Positions 36,753-44,330 of a DNA stretch of 64,000 bases are shown piece after piece. The stretch is from an uncultured Roseburia sp. (GTDB lineage Bacteria > Bacillota > Clostridia > Lachnospirales > Lachnospiraceae), in contig CANTEO010000001.1 of NCBI GenBank assembly GCA_947652855.1, forward strand, positions 84,663 to 148,662, in the 5' to 3' direction. How positions within the stretch are numbered: position 1 is the stretch's first letter; each line of letters opens with the position of its first letter. The position numbers were made by a program, and so were the translations under genes. Below the pieces are notes generated by a model, which was not told the origin of the DNA, did not search any database, and saw only the letters and a list, made by a program, of their open reading frames with translations.

Positions 36753-38402
36753 ATGTGGCATAAGAGCCTGTATGATACTGCGGCGCAGGCCAGGGCAAGG
36801 GGGCTTTGCCTGTATGGAGCGGGGGCGGTTGGCGACGCGGCATATCAGATTTTTGAAAAATTGGGGGCCGCGCCCCTTTGCTATTGCGACGACGATCCCA
36901 AAAAGGCGGCTGAGGGAAACAAAAGGAACGGCGTTCCAATCTATTCTTTGGAAGAGGCGAAGGAGAGATATCCTGAAGCGGTGTATCTTGTCTGCGTGGA
37001 CTCTGCCAGGGTGATTGGAAAGAACAACAGGGCAAACTTGGACAGGATGACCGAAAGGCTCAAGCAGCATAATCTGTATGACGCCAATTCAGAGCTTCGC
37101 GTCGTGATGTACTTGTTTCTTTTGGACATCGACGATTTTTTCAGAAGCCCCTGCCTGGATCAGGAAGAAGACGGCCTGTTTGCCGTGAGGGACTTGAATC
37201 ATCTGCTGGCCTTAAATCATATGGCAAATTCCGGCAGCTACTATTTTGAGCAGCTGTTGGACTCGCATCCGAATATCCTCTGCGTCCCATACAGCGGGAG
37301 CGTTTGGGAGAAGGTTTATGAAAACAGGCTGAAGCTGTTAGAGGGGGAGGAATTGCTGGTCGAGATGGCGGCTCAGATGCTTGGATATTTTCATTCCAGG
37401 CATGAGGCGAGCGATTGCGTCAGGACAAGCAAATTTGGAAATTACTGCCTTGGCCCGGACGGCGAATTTTTATATGAATGCCTGATTGACCCGGTCTTAT
37501 TCATGAGGCATCTGCGGGCGGCGTTTGAAGGGGAAATCAAGCTTACGTCCTGTGGGCATATGCTGAAGGCGTACTTTGCGGCGTACAATAACTGCCTGGG
37601 CAGACGGAAGGCGGCGGGGGAAGCCTATTGGATGCTGTACCATATGCATATCTCCAATTACAATGTGGAGAGGATGTATGAGAGCATCTCTCCAGGCGAA
37701 TTTTTGCGCTATGAGAATGTCCTGCTGATCCGGGAGCCAGTGCAGCAGTGCTTCACCTGGATGAAGCGTTCCATTCTTGAGGAAAAAGAGGCGTCCGTCC
37801 TAATCAAAGGCGAGCGGGATATATTTACGCAGACGCTGCTGTGTGAGATGGGGAGCATGACCGAAAAGAAAGAGGGGTTTGACAATGTGAAGGCGGTGCG
37901 CTTTGAGGATTTAAAATTCCATACGAAGGGCAGCATGAAAGCCTTGTGCAAATGGCTTGGCATCCCCTATGACGATATCCTGCTTGAGACGACGTTAAAC
38001 GGGACTTGCGTGTATTTTCCGGCGAATACGCCCGAAGGGGTGAAATACATCACAGGGCAGGATCCGGCGGCTGTGAGGAAAAAGGACTTCCGGGAGGTCA
38101 TGACGCTTTGGGATGAGGCGAGGCTTAGCGTCGTCTTTTCCAAATTTAGGGCAGCGTATGGGTATGAAACGGGAGGCGCGCCTGAGTTTACAGAGCTTGG
38201 CAGCGGGTTTTTAAAGGAGCTGCTTCGGCAGGACTTTAAGCTTGCGGACTTGGCTCAGGAGCTGATAGACAAAAATTTCAAGGAAGAGGATCGGTATGAC
38301 GTCAATGCGTACGTCAAGGAGCTGTTTTTGGGGTATATGGAGAAGTACCAGGAAAAAGGGCATTATGAATGCATAAGGCCGGAGATGGGCGGAGAAGGAT
38401 GA
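36753..38402 (+). CDS. Rossmann domain-sulfotransferase-fold fusion
   Basis: In this 549-residue protein, residues 1-110 form a small Rossmann-like domain ('LCLYGAGAVGDAAYQIF', 'CYCDDDPKKA') and the rest resembles PAPS-dependent sulfotransferases. The 5'-phosphosulfate-binding loop is relaxed ('ANSGSYYFEQLLDSHPNI') and the 3'-phosphate-binding strand reads 'LLIREPVQQCFTWMK'. 'VKAVRFEDLKFHTKGSMKALCKWLG' is also typical of that fold. Because the adjacent pathway would produce a 3'-phosphorylated CDP-phosphoramidate, a PAPS-like donor, I infer that it may be a phosphoramidate transferase. Real sulfate transfer is the main alternative. It starts with GGGAGGGG upstream and ends overlapping the next gene by ATGA. 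Confidence 0.75.
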   Translation: MWHKSLYDTAAQARARGLCLYGAGAVGDAAYQIFEKLGAAPLCYCDDDPKKAAEGNKRNGVPIYSLEEAKERYPEAVYLVCVDSARVIGKNNRANLDRMTERLKQHNLYDANSELRVVMYLFLLDIDDFFRSPCLDQEEDGLFAVRDLNHLLALNHMANSGSYYFEQLLDSHPNILCVPYSGSVWEKVYENRLKLLEGEELLVEMAAQMLGYFHSRHEASDCVRTSKFGNYCLGPDGEFLYECLIDPVLFMRHLRAAFEGEIKLTSCGHMLKAYFAAYNNCLGRRKAAGEAYWMLYHMHISNYNVERMYESISPGEFLRYENVLLIREPVQQCFTWMKRSILEEKEASVLIKGERDIFTQTLLCEMGSMTEKKEGFDNVKAVRFEDLKFHTKGSMKALCKWLGIPYDDILLETTLNGTCVYFPANTPEGVKYITGQDPAAVRKKDFREVMTLWDEARLSVVFSKFRAAYGYETGGAPEFTELGSGFLKELLRQDFKLADLAQELIDKNFKEEDRYDVNAYVKELFLGYMEKYQEKGHYECIRPEMGGEG

Positions 38403-40729
38403 ATCACTTAGGGACGAAAGCGGAGACATTACATACGTTATATGGCAATTTAACGCACGCGGCCGTGCTGCCCCAGTATAGCTTTACTGTCTGTGAGTGG
38501 CGGGAGCATAGGGATAAGGTTCTATGCGGCTATGAGGAGCTGGCCTGGAAGGAAGCTGTGATCGTCAGGAGCAGCGCGTTAAATGAGGACACAAAAGAGT
38601 CGTCGTGCGCCGGCAAATTTGAATCCGTTTTAAATGTGCGGGGCAGGGAGCCGTTTATCAAGGCAGTAGGGCAGGTGATCGGATCCTATGAGGACGGGAA
38701 TCCCAAAAACCAGGTTTTGGTTCAGCCGATGTTAGGGCGGGTGCGCATTTGCGGCGTTGCGTTTACGTTAGAGCCAAGCACGATGGGGAACTATTATGTC
38801 GTCAATTATGACTGCTCGGGGGCGACGGACGCCATCACGGCAGGGCGCGGCGCAGACGGCGGACAAGAATTGTACTATCATTTTAAGGGCGCGCCGGAGG
38901 AGCTGGCGCCAGAGGAGATACGGGAGGTCATCCTGCTTTTGCGGGAGCTGGAGGAGTTTTTCTCTTTGGATCATTTGGATGTGGAATTTGCCGTCACGGA
39001 CACAGGGGAGCTATACTGCCTGCAGGTTCGCGCGTTATGCGTAAGCGGGCGGCGGATTCATGTTGAGGAGCAGGGGCAGGCATTGGACAGGATTGCCAAA
39101 AAAATTCGGGGAGGGGATTCCCCTAAGCCGTTTTTATGCGGGACAAAGGCGGCCTATAGCGTAATGACGGACTGGAATCCGGCGGAGATGATTGGCATCC
39201 GCCCCAAGACGCTTTCCCTGTCTTTATATGAGGAAATCATAACGGACAGCGTATGGGCATATCAGCGGGACAACTATGGATACCGGAATCTGCGGAGCTT
39301 CCCGCTGATGGTGGATTTTTGCGGCCTGCCCTATATTGACGTGAGGGTAAGCTTCAATTCATTCATTCCGGCGGAGCTGGACGAGGGGATCAGCGAGAAG
39401 CTGGTGAACTATTATATCGGCTGCCTCATAAAAAATCCAAAAAAGCATGACAAGGCGGAATTTGACATCGTGTTTTCCTGCTACACGCTTGATTTGCCGG
39501 AGCGCATTCAGGCGCTGCGGGGCCATGGGTTTGACGAGGAGGAGATTCAGAAGATACGCACGGCGCTGCGCAACGTCACAAATCACATCATCGACCACAA
39601 GGAGGGCCTGTGGCGAAAAGATTACGATAAGCTGGCGATATTAGAGAAGCGGTATGACGAGATCCTCTCCAGCGACATGAGCGACATAGAGAAGGTCTAC
39701 TGGCTGCTTGAGGACTGCAAGCGCTATGGCACCCTTCCGTTCGCCGGCCTGGCGCGGGCGGCGTTTATCGCCGTTCAGATCCTGCAGTCCATGGTGACGT
39801 GCGGGATCCTCTCCGACGGGGAATACGAGGCGTTCATGAAGGACGTGAACACCGTAAGCTCCAATATGAACAGGGATTTTGGGGAGCTTTCCAGGGCCGG
39901 GTTCTTAAAGAAGTACGGGCATCTTCGGCCAGGGACGTACGACATTGGCTCAAAGCGGTACGATGAGGCGCCTGAGCTTTATTTTGACTGGGAGGGCGGG
40001 CATTCGGACTTGCCGGAGGAAGGCCGTTTCCGCATCTCTTTGAGCCAGTTAAACGCTTTGAGGGAGAAGCTTAAGGAGAACGGCCTGACGAACAATATGC
40101 TGGATTTGATGAATTTTATCAAGACGGTGATTGAGGGGCGGGAATACGGCAAATTTGCCTTTACGAGGAATCTAAGCAAGGCGATGCAGCTGATCGGGGA
40201 AATCGGGGCCAGAGAGGGAATTTCAAAAGAGGACTGCGCGTTTTTGAACATACGGGCAGTCCGGGAGCTCTATATCTCTACCGGGGATGTAAGGTCATGC
40301 CTGCTGCGTTCGGTCCGTCAGGGAAAACGGGACTATGAAATCACAAAAGGGATCACCCTTCCGCCCTTCATTGCGGACGCGGATCATGTGTATGGGTTCC
40401 GGTATCCCGATTCCGACGCGAACTACATTACGTCAAGCCGCGCGGTGGGCATGGCCTGTGCGCTGGACGGGGAGGCCGGCAGGGATGAGCTGGCCGGCAA
40501 GATTCTATTGATCCAAAGCGCGGATCCCGGATATGACTGGATTTTCTCACATGACATAAAAGGCTTCATCACGATGTATGGGGGCGCGAATTCCCATATG
40601 GCGATCCGTGCGGGCGAGCTTGGGATCCCGGCTGCGGTCGGCGTAGGCGCGAAGGCCTTCGAGCGCTATAAGAAGGCAAAGGTCTTAGAGATTGACGCGC
40701 TAGGAAAGCAGGTGAGGATTTTAAAATAA
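38399..40729 (+). CDS. L-glutamine kinase-like (Cj1418 type) PEP-synthase-fold enzyme
   Basis: This 776-residue protein has an N-terminal ATP-grasp domain of the PEP synthase/PPDK type (residues 1-225, 'AVIVRSSALNEDTKESSCAGKFES', split here by family wording as RSSxxED) and a C-terminal swivelling phosphohistidine domain ('MYGGANSHMAIRAGELGIP', H733). There is no PEP/pyruvate TIM barrel, which rules out true PPDK. This layout matches C. jejuni Cj1418, which uses the two domains to phosphorylate the amide nitrogen of glutamine, giving AMP and phosphate. Downstream genes match the next three steps of that pathway in the same order, which supports the assignment. The start overlaps the preceding stop. 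Confidence 0.82.
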   Translation: MNHLGTKAETLHTLYGNLTHAAVLPQYSFTVCEWREHRDKVLCGYEELAWKEAVIVRSSALNEDTKESSCAGKFESVLNVRGREPFIKAVGQVIGSYEDGNPKNQVLVQPMLGRVRICGVAFTLEPSTMGNYYVVNYDCSGATDAITAGRGADGGQELYYHFKGAPEELAPEEIREVILLLRELEEFFSLDHLDVEFAVTDTGELYCLQVRALCVSGRRIHVEEQGQALDRIAKKIRGGDSPKPFLCGTKAAYSVMTDWNPAEMIGIRPKTLSLSLYEEIITDSVWAYQRDNYGYRNLRSFPLMVDFCGLPYIDVRVSFNSFIPAELDEGISEKLVNYYIGCLIKNPKKHDKAEFDIVFSCYTLDLPERIQALRGHGFDEEEIQKIRTALRNVTNHIIDHKEGLWRKDYDKLAILEKRYDEILSSDMSDIEKVYWLLEDCKRYGTLPFAGLARAAFIAVQILQSMVTCGILSDGEYEAFMKDVNTVSSNMNRDFGELSRAGFLKKYGHLRPGTYDIGSKRYDEAPELYFDWEGGHSDLPEEGRFRISLSQLNALREKLKENGLTNNMLDLMNFIKTVIEGREYGKFAFTRNLSKAMQLIGEIGAREGISKEDCAFLNIRAVRELYISTGDVRSCLLRSVRQGKRDYEITKGITLPPFIADADHVYGFRYPDSDANYITSSRAVGMACALDGEAGRDELAGKILLIQSADPGYDWIFSHDIKGFITMYGGANSHMAIRAGELGIPAAVGVGAKAFERYKKAKVLEIDALGKQVRILK

Positions 40730-40778
40730 GGCGCGTGGCGCGGTTTTGCAAAAAGAAGGTTAGAAAGGAAACAAAAGC

Positions 40779-42095
40779 ATGGGACAGAATGAGGGTCACG
40801 TTTTATTGCTTCATATCGGAACGCCGAAAACAGGGACGACAGTTCTGCAGAAGTTTTTATCTGACAATGCGGACGTGCTGGAAGCGTATGGTTGGCAGTA
40901 TCCGAAGGAAAACGCCCTGGGGGATAAAAATGGAGTTCTATTTTATGACGTCTATGAGGAGAAGCTAAATCAAGAGCCGGGGCATTGGGACGCCGTATGG
41001 TCTGGCCTTAGGGAAAAATTAAAAAAGAATCACGTGATCTTATCCTCGGAAAACATCTATGACTGGGATATGGAGCGGCTGCTCCGGCTGGCAAAGCGGG
41101 AGTACGGCAACCTCAAGGTATTGATTTACTTAAGGAGGCAGGATCTTTATCTGGAGTCTTATTGGAACCAATGGGTCAAGCTCGGCCATTTTACGGGCAG
41201 CCTGGCGGAGTTTGAGGAGGGCTTTGAAGAATTGTCTTCTGCGCATTACCTCAAAAAGCTGGAGCTGATCTGCGATGTGGTGGGGAAGGAGAATTTGACC
41301 GTCCGGGTATTTGAGAAGGGGCAGTGGAAAGGGAAGAGGAACGACCTGTTTTCGGATTTTTTGGATGCGGTCGGCCTTGATCCGGACTGGTCCCAATTTC
41401 GGATAGAGGATCGGGCGAATGAGCGGCTGTTCGGAAATTTTCTGGAACTGAAGCGGGCGATAAACCGCCTTCCTGGCTTCGATAAGAATCCGATGTATCA
41501 GCAGTATGTTATGCAATTGTGCCAAAATCGCCCGGGGGGGGGTATTTCCGGGAAGAAGGAAGGATATTTCTCCAGGGAAGGCAGAGAGCGGTATTTGGCG
41601 CAGTTTGAAGAAGAGAACCGAGTCATCGCACGAACGTTTTTGCACAGGGAAGACGGGATTTTGTTTTACGATGGCAATACGGACATACCGCAAAGCCAGT
41701 CAGAGGCGTCCTCCCTGGAAGCCGACATGGCGCGGCTGTTTGCGCTGATGCTGGACAGGGAAGTCAACAGGCTTAAGGAAAACAGCGTCCATATGGCAAG
41801 CAGGGGCAGAAAGATCGCCTTTTTTGGGGCGGGGGCATACTGCAGGCAGATTTTGCGGGCCTATCATTTGAATGTGTCCGTCATCATTGACAATGACCGC
41901 GGGAAGAGGGGGACGGAAATCTTGGGCGTCCCAGTTGTTTTGCCGGAGGAGATTTTGGACTGGAGGGCGTATCTGATTCTGATTACCTGCGGCAATGCGG
42001 GGTCCGTTGAGGAGGAGCTTATGGCAAGGGGATTGCAGAAATGGGAACATTACCTGACTGCGCAGGAGGTTTTTTTCAGCGAAAGCATTTTATAA
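40779..42095 (+). CDS. Sulfotransferase-fold protein with intragenic G9 tract
   Basis: This 438-residue protein starts with a clear PAPS-type loop, 'LLLHIGTPKTGTTVLQKFL', and a 3'-phosphate-binding motif 'LIYLRRQDLYLESYWNQWVK'. A C-terminal Rossmann-like domain ('KIAFFGAGAYCRQIL', 'IDNDRGKRG') covers the last 110 residues. Codons 252-255 (Pro-Gly-Gly-Gly) are read from nine G at 41534-41542. Losing one G gives a product of about 320 residues ending in another frame, and gaining one stops translation near 41616; both remove the C-terminal domain. It lies between glutamine kinase and methyltransferase genes, so it may transfer phosphoramidate from a 3'-phospho-CDP donor. A sulfate transferase is the alternative. 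Confidence 0.85.
   Translation: MGQNEGHVLLLHIGTPKTGTTVLQKFLSDNADVLEAYGWQYPKENALGDKNGVLFYDVYEEKLNQEPGHWDAVWSGLREKLKKNHVILSSENIYDWDMERLLRLAKREYGNLKVLIYLRRQDLYLESYWNQWVKLGHFTGSLAEFEEGFEELSSAHYLKKLELICDVVGKENLTVRVFEKGQWKGKRNDLFSDFLDAVGLDPDWSQFRIEDRANERLFGNFLELKRAINRLPGFDKNPMYQQYVMQLCQNRPGGGISGKKEGYFSREGRERYLAQFEEENRVIARTFLHREDGILFYDGNTDIPQSQSEASSLEADMARLFALMLDREVNRLKENSVHMASRGRKIAFFGAGAYCRQILRAYHLNVSVIIDNDRGKRGTEILGVPVVLPEEILDWRAYLILITCGNAGSVEEELMARGLQKWEHYLTAQEVFFSESIL
41534..41542 (+). repeat. G9 homopolymer inside a transferase gene
   Basis: Nine G after CCC lie within the sulfotransferase-like coding sequence. With nine G the frame is open (ON). Frames with eight or ten G are truncated. Confidence 0.92.
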
Positions 42096-42120
42096 ACGAA
42101 AGGACGGAGGGATATTTGAC

Positions 42121-42870
42121 ATGAAGACAGAATGGGATTATACAAATTTGGCGGACGCCTATTTAAAAAGGCCGGATTATGCGAAGGGCGCGATTGACAA
42201 GATGCTTCAGACGGCGGGCGTTAAGCCGAATGACAGGGCGTGCGACGTTGGGGCCGGGGCGGCGCATTTGACAATTATGCTGGCGGAATATGGGCTGAAC
42301 GTATGCGCGGTGGAGCCAAATGACGCGATGCGCGCAAATGGGATCAAAAGGACAGTGCAGTTTCCGAAGGTAAGCTGGCACGAGGGCGTGGGAGAGCAGA
42401 CGAAAATGGATGCCGAAGCCTTTCAATTGGTGACGTTTGGCTCCTCCTTCAATGTCTGTGACCGTGCGAAGGCATTGGAGGAAAGCGCCAGGATTTTGGC
42501 TCCGGGCGGGTGGTTTGCGTGTATGTGGAACCATCGGGATCTGGAAGATGCGCTGCAAAGCAAAATCGAGATGATTTTGAAGGAGAATATCGAAAATTAC
42601 AGCTATGGCTCCCGTCGGGAGGATCAGACGGACGTGATTTCCAAAAGCGGGCTGTTCCGGGATGTGATATATCTTGAGGGGAACGTGGAGCATGATGTTA
42701 GGAAAGAGGATTTTATTGAAGGATGGAAATCGCACGGCACGGTTTACCGTCAGTCCAAAGAAAAATTTGACTTGATTAATCAGCAGATTGGCCAGTTGGT
42801 GGAAGGGGAGGGAAAGGAAACCATCCGGGTTCCCTATACCACCAGGATTTGGATGGCGCAGAAGGCATAG
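42121..42870 (+). CDS. SAM-dependent methyltransferase
   Basis: This 249-residue class I methyltransferase has the SAM-binding 'ACDVGAGAAHLTIMLAEYG' followed by the acidic 'VCAVEPNDAMRANG' and 'VTFGSSFNVCDRA'. Its size and position beside glutamine-kinase and hydrolase homologues recall Cj1419/Cj1420 of the C. jejuni O-methyl-phosphoramidate pathway, so O-methylation of the phosphoramidate is a reasonable inference, though methylation of a sugar is possible. A good GGAGGG site precedes the ATG. Confidence 0.88.
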   Translation: MKTEWDYTNLADAYLKRPDYAKGAIDKMLQTAGVKPNDRACDVGAGAAHLTIMLAEYGLNVCAVEPNDAMRANGIKRTVQFPKVSWHEGVGEQTKMDAEAFQLVTFGSSFNVCDRAKALEESARILAPGGWFACMWNHRDLEDALQSKIEMILKENIENYSYGSRREDQTDVISKSGLFRDVIYLEGNVEHDVRKEDFIEGWKSHGTVYRQSKEKFDLINQQIGQLVEGEGKETIRVPYTTRIWMAQKA

Positions 42871-42880
42871 GAGCGTTATT

Positions 42881-43477
42881 TTGAAAAAAACAGTTATTTT
42901 TACGCAAAGGGTGGAAATTGTGGAAAGCTATGGGGAACGGCGGGACTGCGCAGATCAAAGGATCGCGGCGTTTTTGGGGCAGTGCGGGTATTTGCCGGTC
43001 CCGGTTCCCAATGCACTGCATGACATAGGGGAGCTGATTGAGGCCGTAGGGCCTGCAGGCATTGTCCTTACAGGCGGAAACAGCCTGTCCAGATACGGCG
43101 GAAACGCCCCTGAGCGGGACAGGACGGATCGGGCCCTGATCGGGGCCGCGCTAAAAAGGGGCGTCCCGCTCTATGGCTTCTGTAGGGGGATGCAGTCTGT
43201 TTTGGATTATTTTGGCTGCGAATTAGAGGACGTCCCAGGCCATGTGGCCGTCCGTCATAAGATATCGGGCAGCTATGAAGAGGAAGTGAACAGCTATCAT
43301 AATCAGGCTTGCAGGCAGCTAAAGGAGCCGCTGCGGATGCTGGCGCAGGCGTCTGACGGCGTGATCGAGGCGGTGGAGCATCCGCAAAAGAAGATTCTGG
43401 CGACGATGTGGCATCCTGAGAGAGAGCAGCCCTACAAAACGGAGGATATGCAAAGAGTGCGGACATTATTCGGATAA
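42881..43477 (+). CDS. Class I glutamine amidotransferase-like hydrolase (Cj1417 type)
   Basis: This 198-residue protein has the complete catalytic triad: C101 in 'PLYGFCRGMQSVLDYFG', H178 and E180 in 'WHPERE'. It belongs to the gamma-glutamyl hydrolase (C26/PuuD-like) group. In C. jejuni, Cj1417 hydrolyses gamma-glutamyl-CDP-amidate to glutamate and cytidine diphosphoramidate. The cytidylyltransferase and kinase of that pathway follow, so the same step is inferred here. The start is TTG at 42881 with AGGAG 8 bp before; the longer upstream frame overlaps the methyltransferase gene and is unlikely. Confidence 0.85.
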   Translation: MKKTVIFTQRVEIVESYGERRDCADQRIAAFLGQCGYLPVPVPNALHDIGELIEAVGPAGIVLTGGNSLSRYGGNAPERDRTDRALIGAALKRGVPLYGFCRGMQSVLDYFGCELEDVPGHVAVRHKISGSYEEEVNSYHNQACRQLKEPLRMLAQASDGVIEAVEHPQKKILATMWHPEREQPYKTEDMQRVRTLFG

Positions 43478-43492
43478 GAAAGGGGTGGCGCA

Positions 43493-44302
43493 ATGAAGGT
43501 AATTATATTGGCGGCGGGCCAGGGAACCAGGCTTAGGCCGCTTACGGATGACAGGCCAAAATGCATGGTTGAGATACATGGGAGGGCAATCCTAAGACGG
43601 CAGCTTGACACGATGCTCGCCTGCGGCATCAGGGAAGAGGACGTCACGATTGTGGCGGGATACCGCAGCGATGTGCTGGAGCGGGAATTTAGCGGCACAA
43701 AAATAAAGGTTCTTGTCAATGAGGAATTTGAGACGACAAATATGGTATGCTCCTTAATGTGCGCAAAGCCGGTTATGGAGCAGGCGGACGACGTGCTGGT
43801 CTCTTATGGGGACATCGTCTATGATACGAACGCATTGCGCGCCATTTTAAAAGAAACGCACGGGATATCGGTCGTTGTGGACGACGGCTGGCATGCGTAT
43901 TGGGCCAAGCGGTGTGAAAATCCGCTGGACGACGCGGAGACGCTGCTGTTTGACGCGGAGGATTTTTTGACGGAAATCGGGCAGAAGACGACGGAGATCG
44001 CAAACATTCAGTCCCAGTATATTGGCTTAATGCGTTTTCAAAAATCGGGATTGCGGGAAATGCTTGACCTGGCCTGTGAGGCGAAGCGGCGGACAATGGA
44101 GGGGAGGCCCCTTTGGAGCACGGACAGGACATACCCCAAAATGTATATGACCGATCTGCTGCAGGGCCTGATCGAAGAGGGGAGCAGGCTAAAAGCGGTG
44201 CATATCAACCGCGGCTGGTATGAAATTGACAATCAAGAGGATTTAAAGCTGGCCGAGCAGGAGCTTTTTGCAGACGGCGCAGCAGAAAACGGGCATGCAT
44301 AG
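43493..44302 (+). CDS. Sugar-1-phosphate-type nucleotidyltransferase (Cj1416 type)
   Basis: This 269-residue protein has the NTP-transferase signature 'ILAAGQGTRLRPLTDDRPKCMV' split over its first 26 residues, then 'VNEEFETTNMVCSLMCAKP' and 'VLVSYGDIVYD' with the metal Asp. It resembles LicC/MobA-like cytidylyltransferases. Placed between a Cj1417-like hydrolase and a Cj1415-like kinase, it most likely transfers CMP to phosphoglutamine. Phosphocholine or a sugar phosphate are other possible substrates. AAAGGGG precedes the ATG. Confidence 0.87.
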   Translation: MKVIILAAGQGTRLRPLTDDRPKCMVEIHGRAILRRQLDTMLACGIREEDVTIVAGYRSDVLEREFSGTKIKVLVNEEFETTNMVCSLMCAKPVMEQADDVLVSYGDIVYDTNALRAILKETHGISVVVDDGWHAYWAKRCENPLDDAETLLFDAEDFLTEIGQKTTEIANIQSQYIGLMRFQKSGLREMLDLACEAKRRTMEGRPLWSTDRTYPKMYMTDLLQGLIEEGSRLKAVHINRGWYEIDNQEDLKLAEQELFADGAAENGHA

Positions 44303-44330
44303 GAATGATTTAGGCAAAAGGAGGGCGCGC

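Noticed and set aside
38399..40729. PEP synthase or pyruvate phosphate dikinase
   Set aside because: The ATP-grasp and phosphohistidine domains are present but the PEP/pyruvate-binding barrel is absent, as in glutamine kinase.
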